Notes: a model not told the origin generated them from the sequence alone. Counted from the stretch's first letter, positions 1 to 5,035 are shown. The stretch is DNA of 5,121 nucleotides from an uncultured Prevotellaceae bacterium (GCA_900315105.1 OMXX01000247.1:1-5121); one strand, 5' to 3'. A program made the numbers and translations.

Positions 1-552
1 ATACCTCAGAACTATAAAAAACAGGTAGAATGGGTATTTAAAGCATACGAGGATGCAGGGGTTAATCTACCAAATGGATTTCAAAAAGATGATATACAAA
101 ATCACCAGGGGGCTCGAAAATCTAATAAATGGAATGGCTGGAGCAGTGATATTTCTATTAGAAATACTAAGAAAGGTGTATTTCTGATTTGCGAGGACTA
201 TGGAACTGTGGGACTCACTGGTAAAAACATGTCTACCGCTGAGATAAATTCAGTAGTTGTAAGAGACGAGAATCTTGATGTTGATCAGAGATTGGCTAGA
301 TTTACTTCTATGAATAATTCAGGAGGCAACAAAACAGGAGGCGGCTTATATGGAGTTGGAAAAGTAGTATATTCAGTTGCTTCCACAGATTATACTTATT
401 ATTTTGACTCATTGCGCGAAGATGGTCTATATGTTGCAAATGAAAATAAAACAGGGCCAGCTTCTCTCGAAGCCAGCCCTTCCAAAAAAAACAACGAAAA
501 CTTAGACAACTATAAACCTAATAACCCATACAACTTGTCACACCTAACGTAG
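1..552 (+). pseudogene. GHKL-type (Hsp90/MutL/MORC-like) ATPase, fragment truncated at both ends
   Basis: The frame is open from the first base, so the true start lies to the left. Codons 62-74 carry a GHKL D-x-G box (D66-Y-G68, then G71-L-T-G74). Codons 113-128 carry a glycine-rich ATP-lid box (GGGLYGVGK followed by VVYSVAS). This pair of motifs is typical of the stand-alone GHKL ATPases found in restriction-like and Z1-linked defence loci, whose lid usually reads G-x-G-K and whose first box usually reads DFGTTGLTG. The N-box with the Mg-binding Asn must lie upstream. Family-like sequence ends near codon 150. The following 33 codons are antisense to the terminator and 3' end of the smalltalk gene and look non-native. 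The several hundred residues usually present after the lid are missing. I therefore read it as a decayed gene cut by a rearrangement near nt 445-455. Family level is fairly sure; the exact subfamily and the biological system are inferred. Confidence 0.68.
442..480 (-). terminator. Rho-independent-type terminator of the HU-HU-smalltalk operon
   Basis: Read on the minus strand, 480 to 453 forms a perfectly paired 12-bp stem (AGGGCUGGCUUC with GAAGCUGGCCCU) closed by a GAGA (GNRA) tetraloop. It is followed by the T-rich run GTTTTATTTTC. Two of the twelve pairs are U-G/G-U wobbles that only work in minus-strand RNA, and no T-run follows on the + strand, so the direction is clear. It lies 37 nt beyond the smalltalk stop codon. 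Confidence 0.8.
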
Positions 553-622
553 TGCCGATGGCCGTGAGGATAGCAATCATCGTTTGGATGATATACTTCC
601 ATGTTTCTTTTGTAAACTTCAT
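518..622 (-). CDS. Smalltalk-family mini-protein (34 aa)
   Basis: This is a short reading frame of 34 codons plus TAG. It begins MKFTKETWKYIIQTM, continues IAILTAIGTTLGVTSCMGY, and matches what I know of the Bacteroidetes 'smalltalk' family (about 33 residues, same opening and same VTSC ending). An in-frame TAG two codons upstream fixes the start. A charged N-terminus (K2, K5, K9) is followed by one hydrophobic helix (about residues 11-28) and then V-T-S-C31, which resembles a lipobox. If processed as a lipoprotein, only about four residues would remain after cleavage. That reading is my inference, and the function is not known to me. It is the last gene of the minus-strand HU operon, 33 nt after the second HU gene, with a terminator just beyond. 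Members commonly sit beside HU-like genes and an N-acetylmuramoyl-L-alanine amidase; no amidase is present here. The gene overlaps the non-native tail of the GHKL fragment on the other strand. Confidence 0.85.
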   Translation of the reverse strand: MKFTKETWKYIIQTMIAILTAIGTTLGVTSCMGY

Positions 623-655
623 AAGCTATGCGTTTTAAAGATGATTCATCATTGT

Positions 656-1111
656 TTAATCCTGCTTACCACCTTTGAGGGTGTTGTTAGACTGCATAAC
701 CACCTCGATGGGATGTTCGGGATTTTCTTGTCTTTGTCTTGAATTGGCAGACATCCACGCCTTATTGTAGTTTTGCTTAGCCCTCACAGTCATGGTAACA
801 CTCTTTATGCAAGTGTTAACCTTGAAGTCCGTGAGCTTCTCAACGCCCTTGGCTTTGATCTTGGCTTTGAACCTTGCAAAGTTGGGAATGTCGATAATGT
901 AACCCTGAGCGGTCAGCTCGATAATGCAGTTCACCATGTCGGTAAGAATGCCTTGGATAGCACCCTGCGAATACGGAGTGTTGTGGTTGTGCATATGCTC
1001 GGCCACATCTGCAAGTGTTTTAGTGCCCTCGTATACCAACCGTGCGCGCCACATACCCTTCACGTCGGCGTTGCCGGATTTCATTTGAAACAATTTATAA
1101 GTCAATGCCAT
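656..1111 (-). CDS. HU-family (HU-HIG type) histone-like DNA-binding protein, second copy
   Basis: This 151-residue protein is co-linear with its upstream neighbour. Both have the family signature HNTPYS at residues 43-48 followed by G-x-IQG-x-L, and both place a GY near residues 70-71 where HU proteins have their turn before the DNA-binding arm. The N-terminal 30 residues (MALTYKLFQMKSG...) form the extension typical of Bacteroidetes HU-related proteins, which makes them longer than the 90-residue classical HU. Residues 30-80 are the HU fold. The tail from about 115 is basic to polar (RAKQNYNKAWMSANSRQR) and looks flexible. The expected role is non-specific or structure-specific DNA binding in the nucleoid or on an accessory element; this is family knowledge, not shown here. 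It follows the first HU gene after 19 nt and precedes smalltalk by 33 nt, so it is co-transcribed. The start has no clear Shine-Dalgarno site, as is usual in this phylum. Confidence 0.85.
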   Translation of the reverse strand: MALTYKLFQMKSGNADVKGMWRARLVYEGTKTLADVAEHMHNHNTPYSQGAIQGILTDMVNCIIELTAQGYIIDIPNFARFKAKIKAKGVEKLTDFKVNTCIKSVTMTVRAKQNYNKAWMSANSRQRQENPEHPIEVVMQSNNTLKGGKQD

Positions 1112-1130
1112 AATGATAAAATTTTAAAAG

Positions 1131-1583
1131 TTAAGGATTCTGCGGCTGATCGGCAGGGGTTTCACTCTTCTTGCGGTCGACGTTGTACAAGGGCAACTGC
1201 GATATCTGTGGCGTGCCAAGCGCGCGGCGGAAGGCGGCCTTGCAGGGCGAAGTATTGCAGAGCAAGTGAAAGCCCTTGATATTTTTTGTAGATTCAAAGT
1301 CAGCTGGCTTGGCGGCCTGAGCTGCGGACATACCGATCTTGAACGTGCCGAGCTCGTTGAGTTTCACCTTGTAGCCGTTTTGCAAAATTTCGGAGAGGCA
1401 GCCTACAAAGTCTTGCAATACGCCTTGGATCTGGCCCTTCGAGTACGGTGTGTTGTGCATGCTCATGTGCTTTGCAAGCCCCGCCAAATCGAGTTCGCCC
1501 TGTGGAGCTGCCGTGGCAAAATAGAACGTCTTTCCGTTCTTCTTCTTGATTTTCTTGCCGACCATTTTAAATTTTACTGTCAT
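1131..1583 (-). CDS. HU-family (HU-HIG type) histone-like DNA-binding protein, first copy
   Basis: This 150-residue protein has a lysine-rich opening (MTVKFKMVGKKIKKKNG). An HU-like fold covers about residues 28-83, with HNTPYS at 43-48, G-Q-IQG-V-L at 50-56, a GY turn at 70-71 and the family's LGTF at 78-81. A tail of some 65 residues follows, ending in a polar, proline-containing segment that is probably disordered. It is the first gene of the minus-strand operon. The ATG at 1583 lies about 25 nt below the predicted transcription start; a second Met at residue 7 is a less likely start. The signature positions match those of the second copy exactly, so the pair arose by an old duplication, though the sequences have diverged widely. 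Classical HU dimers bend DNA. Whether these two form a heterodimer is an inference from pairing and co-transcription. Confidence 0.86.
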   Translation of the reverse strand: MTVKFKMVGKKIKKKNGKTFYFATAAPQGELDLAGLAKHMSMHNTPYSKGQIQGVLQDFVGCLSEILQNGYKVKLNELGTFKIGMSAAQAAKPADFESTKNIKGFHLLCNTSPCKAAFRRALGTPQISQLPLYNVDRKKSETPADQPQNP

Positions 1584-1613
1584 AACAACATATTTTAGTT
1601 AAACATTCTACTG

Positions 1614-1645
1614 CAAATATACGCTCAGAATTGCCTAATCCCAAA
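1614..1645 (-). promoter_or_regulatory. Bacteroidetes-type promoter of the HU operon
   Basis: On the minus strand TTTG (1645-1642) is followed after exactly 20 nt by TATATTTG (1621-1614). This fits the Bacteroidetes primary-sigma consensus of a -33 TTTG and a -7 TAnnTTTG. The predicted transcription start is around 1607, giving a leader of about 25 nt before the first HU start codon. Confidence 0.72.
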
Positions 1646-1723
1646 TTTTTAGAAGGAGTTTGAGCGGGGTTTAACATTCCGAATTATTTACATCAGAACG
1701 GCAACTTTGTCATTTATAGATTG

Positions 1724-1735
1724 TTACAGCTGTAA
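1724..1735. repeat. Perfect 12-bp palindrome (possible operator)
   Basis: TTACAGCTGTAA reads identically on both strands. It lies about 80 bases upstream of the HU operon's -33 element. Size and symmetry fit a site for a dimeric regulator, but a single copy of 12 bp can also arise by chance. Confidence 0.3.
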
Positions 1736-1860
1736 ATAAAAAGTCAATAATGGGCTCATTTAACATTTCTCAGAGTAATCGGCTTCTTGTTAAGCTGGGC
1801 AACTGCTATAATCGGTGAGAAAACAATGAAGTTAGGGAGCAAAAACGGTGTAAGCATACA

Positions 1861-2045
1861 TTCAATTATTCAATTATTCAGATGAAAAACGTGCCTATCG
1901 CAACGAAAAAAAAACTTATTCTATAGATAGTTATTAGTAATACCTCTTTATATTTTATATTGTTTATACATGTTCCTCTTTATATATATAGCTAAGACTG
2001 CTTAGATTCTCTCCCAACGATAACAATTTTAATTGAATAATTGAA
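1861..2045. repeat. 15-bp inverted repeat flanking an AT-rich spacer
   Basis: TTCAATTATTCAATT at 1861-1875 is the exact reverse complement of 2031-2045, with 155 nt between the arms. Each arm is itself built of a repeated TTCAATTA-like unit, and the left arm continues with another ATTCA. The spacer holds a direct repeat CCTCTTTATAT (1943-1953 and 1975-1985, 32 nt apart) and a small CTAAG-ACTG-CTTAG hairpin at 1992-2005. The arms are low in complexity, but 15 exact bases is longer than expected by chance. Confidence 0.55.
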
Positions 2046-2115
2046 TAGAAGAATGTTAACCAAATACAAAAAAAAAAAAAACACTTAATAATTTTTTATT
2101 GCTTTACAAAACTAC

Positions 2116-2123
2116 TATATTTG
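2116..2123 (+). promoter_or_regulatory. Possible rightward promoter (-7 element only)
   Basis: TATATTTG matches the Bacteroidetes -7 consensus and is followed by TAACCGCAAAAGTAAA, a type of sequence often found after such promoters. The expected -33 position (2092-2095) is only TTTT. If used, the leader to the Bro-N-like gene would be about 145 nt, so the link to that gene is uncertain. Confidence 0.3.
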
Positions 2124-2273
2124 TAACCGCAAAAGTAAATTTTTTTGCAGCGTTATTTGACATACTGATTTAAGACATTAATTCATTTGCATAGGCTTTA
2201 CCTCTCATTAAAGGGCCTCGACCCCGTATTTTGAACTTCACTTACAGAAATCTAAATTATTTTTTTTGCCTAT

Positions 2274-2513
2274 ATGGAAATCAAAACATTAACACACCCC
2301 ACCTTCGGGAAAATCCGCACTGCGCTCATAGATGGCGAATATTGCGTTTCCCTAAAAGACGTGCTCAACATTTCGGGCATTGGAATCTATACAGTCTATG
2401 CAAACAGTATGATACAGGCTGGACAAATTAAACTACTTGTAGCCTCTACTGACAACGACGGTATCTATCTAACCATGCAGGGAGTTCATGATTTTTTACA
2501 GAGTGTAGTTTAA
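2274..2513 (+). CDS. Small Bro-N-like (phage antirepressor-type) domain protein
   Basis: This 79-residue protein begins MEIKTLTHPTFGKIRTAL. Residues 11-35 (FGKIRT, then DGEYCVSLKDV, then ISG) resemble the start of Bro-N domains, which usually read F-G-x-[IV]-R followed by DGEPWFVAKDVA and LG. The C-terminal half has IKLLVASTDNDG and ends in TMQGVHDFLQSVV. Bro-N domains bind DNA in phage antirepressors and baculovirus BRO proteins, normally fused to a second domain. This copy is stand-alone and slightly shorter than the usual domain of about 90-100 residues. The ATG at 2274 was chosen because the homology starts there; no clear Shine-Dalgarno site precedes it. It stands alone, with a 180-nt gap to the next gene. 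It may be a small regulator from a phage or integrated element; the family match is by pattern and only moderately sure. Confidence 0.6.
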   Translation: MEIKTLTHPTFGKIRTALIDGEYCVSLKDVLNISGIGIYTVYANSMIQAGQIKLLVASTDNDGIYLTMQGVHDFLQSVV

Positions 2514-2648
2514 CGCTTTTGGTTGACTATTTTAAGCCTTATTTTTAATGTTGGTTGACCCGGTTAAACATTACTTTTATATTGGGTGGATACATGGTTG
2601 GGGAGATAAGCCATGTTCCGATATACAGATAACTTTTCATCATCAGCT

Positions 2649-2680
2649 TTTGCAAATACCAAATAAATTGCGTAAGTTTG
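2649..2680 (+). promoter_or_regulatory. Bacteroidetes-type promoter of the ATPase/nuclease gene
   Basis: TTTG at 2649-2652 is followed after 20 nt by TAAGTTTG at 2673-2680, a full match to the phylum consensus. Transcription would begin near 2686, so the ATG at 2695 would have a leader of only about 8-10 nt. The AAAAGGA at 2682-2688 lies 7 nt before that ATG but may be only partly in the transcript. Confidence 0.65.
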
Positions 2681-2694
2681 CAAAAGGAACAAGA

Positions 2695-2755
2695 ATGAAC
2701 GCACTATGGAGAGAGAATCATTAAAGAAGGTTTTGCCTATGTAGACAAGACCGAC
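2695..2755 (+). pseudogene. Displaced N-terminus of the ATPase/nuclease gene (apparent frameshift)
   Basis: The ATG at 2695 opens M-N-A and then runs out of frame to a TAA at 2722-2724. The frame of the large downstream gene, read from 2702, encodes H-Y-G-E-R-I-I-K-E-G-F-A-Y-V-D-K-T-D-L, which is the standard N-terminus of this family (YG...G..YVDKT). In that frame a TGA lies at 2696-2698 and no ATG or GTG precedes the homology. One extra base (or two missing) around 2702-2705 would join M-N-A to Y-G-E-R. Either the gene has a real frameshift, or this is a sequencing error, or translation starts at a non-standard codon. Confidence 0.6.
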
Positions 2756-4249
2756 TTGGTATGGCAGTTGGCCCACTATGCTACTTTTGTATTCATGAGC
2801 CGTCCCCGCCGCTTTGGCAAGTCGCTGCTCACGTCTACTTTGGAATCGTATTTCAAAGGTGACCGCGAGTTGTTTGAGGGATTGAAGATCACGAACCTTG
2901 AGAAGGAATGGACGCAATATCCCGTGCTTCATCTCGATTTGAGTACCACAAAAGGAAGGTCTACAGCCAAAGAGCTTCAACGGGCGCTGACTTTGATGTT
3001 GAAGCGGTTGGACGTCTATGAGGATAATCCCGACGAGTTGACACCAGGAGAGAAACTCGACGGACTGATCAGACTTCTTTATAAGAAGACGGGCAAGCAG
3101 GTAGCGGTAATCATCGACGAGTACGACGCCCCTTTGCTCGACTCGCTTCACGATCAAACCACGCTCGAGGCGATGCGCAAGGTCATGCAGGAGTTCTATG
3201 TGCCACTCAAGGCTAATGAGCAGTATATCAAGTTCTGTTTCATCACCGGCATCACAAAGTTTTCGCAGCTGAGCATCTTCTCTACTATCAACAACTTGAA
3301 GAATGTTTCCTTGCTCCCAAGGTTTGCCACGATCTGTGGATTTACCGAGCATGAGGTACAAACTGTTTTCAAGGAGGATATCTGCGAAATGGCCAAGGAC
3401 TTCAAGTTGACTCCGAAGGAGATGTACGCCAAAATCAAGTTCAAATACGACGGCTACCATTTCGCCGGTGGTGCTGATGCGGTGTTCAATCCATTCAGCC
3501 TGCTCAATGCCTTAGGCGACCGATTATTGAAGAACTACTGGTTTGCCTCCGGCACTCCGACCTTCCTCATCAAGCAGATGCAGCACTTCCATACCGACAT
3601 CACCTCGCTCGATTCGCTCGATGTGCCCGAGTCGGCTTTCGACCAGCCCACAGAGAATATGAAGGATGCTCTGCCGTTGCTCTATCAGAGCGGCTACCTC
3701 ACGATTAAGGACTACGATGCAGAAGGCGAGACATACTTTCTGTCCATTCCCAATCAGGAAGTACGCGTAGGCTATATTAATGGTTTGCTGCCTACTTATA
3801 CAGGCTTAAACAGCGGTGACGTGCAAGTAGGCTTTGCCTTGAAATTCTGGAGAGCACTCAAGCAGGGCGACATTGACCTTGCCATGAGTCACATGCAGTC
3901 TTATCTCGCCGGAATTCCCTATATCGAAGGCTTCAAGCAGAAACTGGCCGAAGCAACTACGAAAGAAGGCTTCTATGAATACACGTTTTATCTCATCTTC
4001 TCTATGCTCAATGTCTATGTGCGCACGCAGGTGAAGGTGGCAGGTGGACGTGTGGATATGGTCATCTTCATGCCCGACACCATCTACGTCATGGAGTTGA
4101 AGGTGGGTGACACGGCACGCCATGCTCTTGACCAGATTGATGCCCGTGGCTATGCAAAGCCTTATCTCACCGACGGCCGACGGGTGATGAAGGTCGGCAT
4201 CCGCTTCGATGCCGACAAGCACACGGTGGACGAATGGAAGATAGAGTGA
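2756..4249 (+). CDS. AAA-ATPase-like protein with C-terminal PD-(D/E)XK nuclease domain (DUF1703 type)
   Basis: The open frame gives 497 residues from the TTG at 2756; homology extends about 18 residues further upstream, so the full protein would be near 515, normal for the family. Residues 13-25 hold the family's Walker A variant (SRPRRFGKSLL, G21-K22-S23). Walker B is VIIDEYDAP with D121, E122 and D124. FITGITKFS followed by IFSTINNL is the conserved sensor region. The C-terminus has nuclease residues D434 (GRVDM), E447-L-K449 (MELKV) and Q460 with Y466 of the usual Q-x5-Y. All expected catalytic residues are present. The family (AAA-ATPase-like plus PDDEXK_9) is abundant, often in many copies, in Bacteroidetes. 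Its biological role is not established; ideas include defence or selfish elements. The body of the gene is richer in GC than its flanks. Its own promoter lies just upstream and the next gene follows after 88 nt. For the lesion at its start, see the entry at 2695. Confidence 0.88.
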   Translation: MVWQLAHYATFVFMSRPRRFGKSLLTSTLESYFKGDRELFEGLKITNLEKEWTQYPVLHLDLSTTKGRSTAKELQRALTLMLKRLDVYEDNPDELTPGEKLDGLIRLLYKKTGKQVAVIIDEYDAPLLDSLHDQTTLEAMRKVMQEFYVPLKANEQYIKFCFITGITKFSQLSIFSTINNLKNVSLLPRFATICGFTEHEVQTVFKEDICEMAKDFKLTPKEMYAKIKFKYDGYHFAGGADAVFNPFSLLNALGDRLLKNYWFASGTPTFLIKQMQHFHTDITSLDSLDVPESAFDQPTENMKDALPLLYQSGYLTIKDYDAEGETYFLSIPNQEVRVGYINGLLPTYTGLNSGDVQVGFALKFWRALKQGDIDLAMSHMQSYLAGIPYIEGFKQKLAEATTKEGFYEYTFYLIFSMLNVYVRTQVKVAGGRVDMVIFMPDTIYVMELKVGDTARHALDQIDARGYAKPYLTDGRRVMKVGIRFDADKHTVDEWKIE

Positions 4250-4292
4250 TTTTTCCTGAGCTACAACCGGGCAAAATACGGAAAGATTAACG

Positions 4293-4300
4293 TTTCTTTG
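4293..4300 (+). promoter_or_regulatory. Weak -7-like element upstream of the DUF2007-like gene
   Basis: TTTCTTTG is one base off TAnnTTTG and is followed by TGGCAGAGAAAAG, nearly the same as the sequence after the promoter at 5012. No -33 TTTG lies 20 nt upstream. The gene may also be reached by read-through from the ATPase/nuclease gene, since no terminator is visible between them. Confidence 0.35.
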
Positions 4301-4337
4301 TGGCAGAGAAAAGCTTCAACACTAAACAATCACGATT

Positions 4338-4883
4338 ATGGACAACGAGGGACTCATTACTTTAACAAAGTGCGACAATACGATTGTTGCCGACGAGATC
4401 ATTGCGAAGTTGGCGAGCAATGGTATCACCGCTTCCCTTCATGACGAACTCAACGACCCTGCGTATGGAGCATACGGACCAAATCCAGGCATTGCGGTGA
4501 GAGTGTTCAAGAAAGACTATGAGCAAAGTCTGCGCATCCTCAAGGGGATACGGACGTCTCGCTCAGAACAGTTGCCATGGTGTCCCCGTTGTGGGAGTGA
4601 CAAGATCAAAGTCATGCAGAAGGAAGTGGACAAAAAATCAACACCCACAATCCTCCTTGGCATTGTCTTAATAATCCTTGGCTGCGCGGGACTCATCCTG
4701 CCTAATTTTGTGAAGGCTCTTGCGTCTGTCAGGCTATATGGTTTTATCATATCGCCGTTTATTCTGCTTGGTGGCGTTTTGCTGGTATCGCCCAAACAAG
4801 ACGGCAAGTACTACGAATGCACGCCCAAACAAGACGGCAAGTACTACGAATGCATTGAATGTGGCAAGGTGTTTAAGAAATAA
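4338..4883 (+). CDS. DUF2007-like membrane protein with split zinc ribbon
   Basis: This is a 181-residue protein. Residues 6-70 (LITLTKCDNTIVADEIIAKL, then GITASLHDE, then AVRVFKKDYEQSLRIL) resemble the DUF2007 'putative signal-transducing' domain, a small GlnB-like fold in which hypothetical membrane proteins detect an unknown signal. C82-P-R-C85 starts a zinc ribbon. Two hydrophobic segments follow, about 104-122 (TILLGIVLIILGCAGLILP) and 134-151. The ribbon is then completed by C172-I-E-C175-G near the end. The two halves of the ribbon would meet on the same side of the membrane, as in other proteins of this layout. An exact 11-residue duplication just before the last pair adds an extra Cys (C161). 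The start ATG is chosen because the DUF2007-like strand begins immediately after it. The actual function is unknown. Confidence 0.72.
   Translation: MDNEGLITLTKCDNTIVADEIIAKLASNGITASLHDELNDPAYGAYGPNPGIAVRVFKKDYEQSLRILKGIRTSRSEQLPWCPRCGSDKIKVMQKEVDKKSTPTILLGIVLIILGCAGLILPNFVKALASVRLYGFIISPFILLGGVLLVSPKQDGKYYECTPKQDGKYYECIECGKVFKK
4789..4854 (+). repeat. Perfect 33-bp tandem duplication inside the DUF2007-like gene
   Basis: The 33 bases at 4789-4821 recur without any change at 4822-4854. The unit is 11 codons, so the frame is kept, and the protein reads PKQDGKYYEC-T-PKQDGKYYEC. Complete identity, including third codon positions, points to a very recent slippage event. Confidence 0.95.
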
Positions 4884-4905
4884 TAATCGAAAAAACATAA
4901 TAAAT

Positions 4906-5000
4906 CAGCAGCGTGTAGCGGTCGTCATCAAAATTGGCATCTTTCACCTTACCATATAGGAAATCGAAGGCATTTTCACTCAATACGCTTGTGGCTTTAA
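4906..5000 (-). pseudogene. Possible remnant of a minus-strand coding sequence
   Basis: Between the DUF2007-like gene and the last promoter, the minus strand reads without stops for about 30 codons, with protein-like content: ATSVLSENAFDFLYGKVKDA followed by NFDDDRYTLL. Codon choice (GCC, TTC, GAC, CGC, ACG CTG CTG) looks more like coding sequence than like the AT-rich spacers here. No start codon or flanking homology is visible, and below 4906 the frame passes into AT-rich sequence. I do not recognise the family. It could be a leftover end of a lost gene, or chance. Confidence 0.25.
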
Positions 5001-5019
5001 AATAAAGTTATTATCTTTG
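4989..5019 (+). promoter_or_regulatory. Bacteroidetes-type promoter of the DUF3791-like gene
   Basis: TTG at 4989-4991 is followed after 20 nt by TATCTTTG at 5012-5019, then TGGCAAAGAAAAAAG. This matches the phylum consensus. Transcription would start near 5026, leaving about 10 nt before the ATG at 5036. Confidence 0.68.
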
Positions 5020-5035
5020 TGGCAAAGAAAAAAGT

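Larger units (their letters stand above)
1584..2273. other. Long AT-rich intergenic region without a convincing gene
   Basis: About 690 bases separate the leftward HU operon from the rightward Bro-N-like gene. Only very short frames occur, for example 22 codons from 1750 and 14 codons from 1882; none shows family-like sequence. The HU promoter lies at its left edge and a possible rightward promoter at 2116-2123. In between are a perfect 12-bp palindrome, a 15-bp inverted repeat with distant arms, an 11-bp direct repeat and a run of 14 A. Such density of repeats with low GC fits a regulatory or replication-type control region, or the leftover leader of a lost gene. I cannot decide between these from sequence alone. 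Confidence 0.6.

Noticed and set aside
773..1279. 168-codon + strand frame over the HU genes
   Set aside because: It is antisense to both HU genes, which have clear family signatures, and its translation shows no recognisable domain.
1266..1598. 110-codon + strand frame
   Set aside because: Antisense shadow of the first HU gene; it also runs through that gene's promoter side without a start signal.
1750..1818. 22-codon frame in the intergenic region
   Set aside because: Too short, with no family-like sequence and no promoter placed to drive it.
1861..2045. CRISPR array
   Set aside because: Only two inverted arms and one pair of short direct repeats occur; there is no regular repeat-spacer series and no cas gene.
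1861..2045. Insertion sequence bounded by the 15-bp inverted repeat
   Set aside because: Only 155 nt lie between the arms, no transposase fragment is visible, and the arms are low-complexity TTCAATTA units with no target-site duplication beside them.
2231..2431. 66-codon + strand frame overlapping the Bro-N-like gene
   Set aside because: It is a shifted reading of the same DNA; the frame from 2274 shows the Bro-N pattern and this one shows none.
2519..2559. 9-bp direct repeat TTGGTTGAC (2519-2527 and 2551-2559)
   Set aside because: Two short copies without symmetry or a third unit; could be chance, so not reported as a regulatory repeat.
2564..3460. 298-codon minus-strand frame
   Set aside because: Most of it mirrors the ATPase/nuclease gene, which has all catalytic motifs. 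Only its last 30 codons lie outside and are noted separately as a weak observation.
3806..4222. 138-codon minus-strand frame rich in His and Asp
   Set aside because: Antisense to the nuclease domain with the D, ExK and Q-x5-Y residues; the composition results from the complementary codons.
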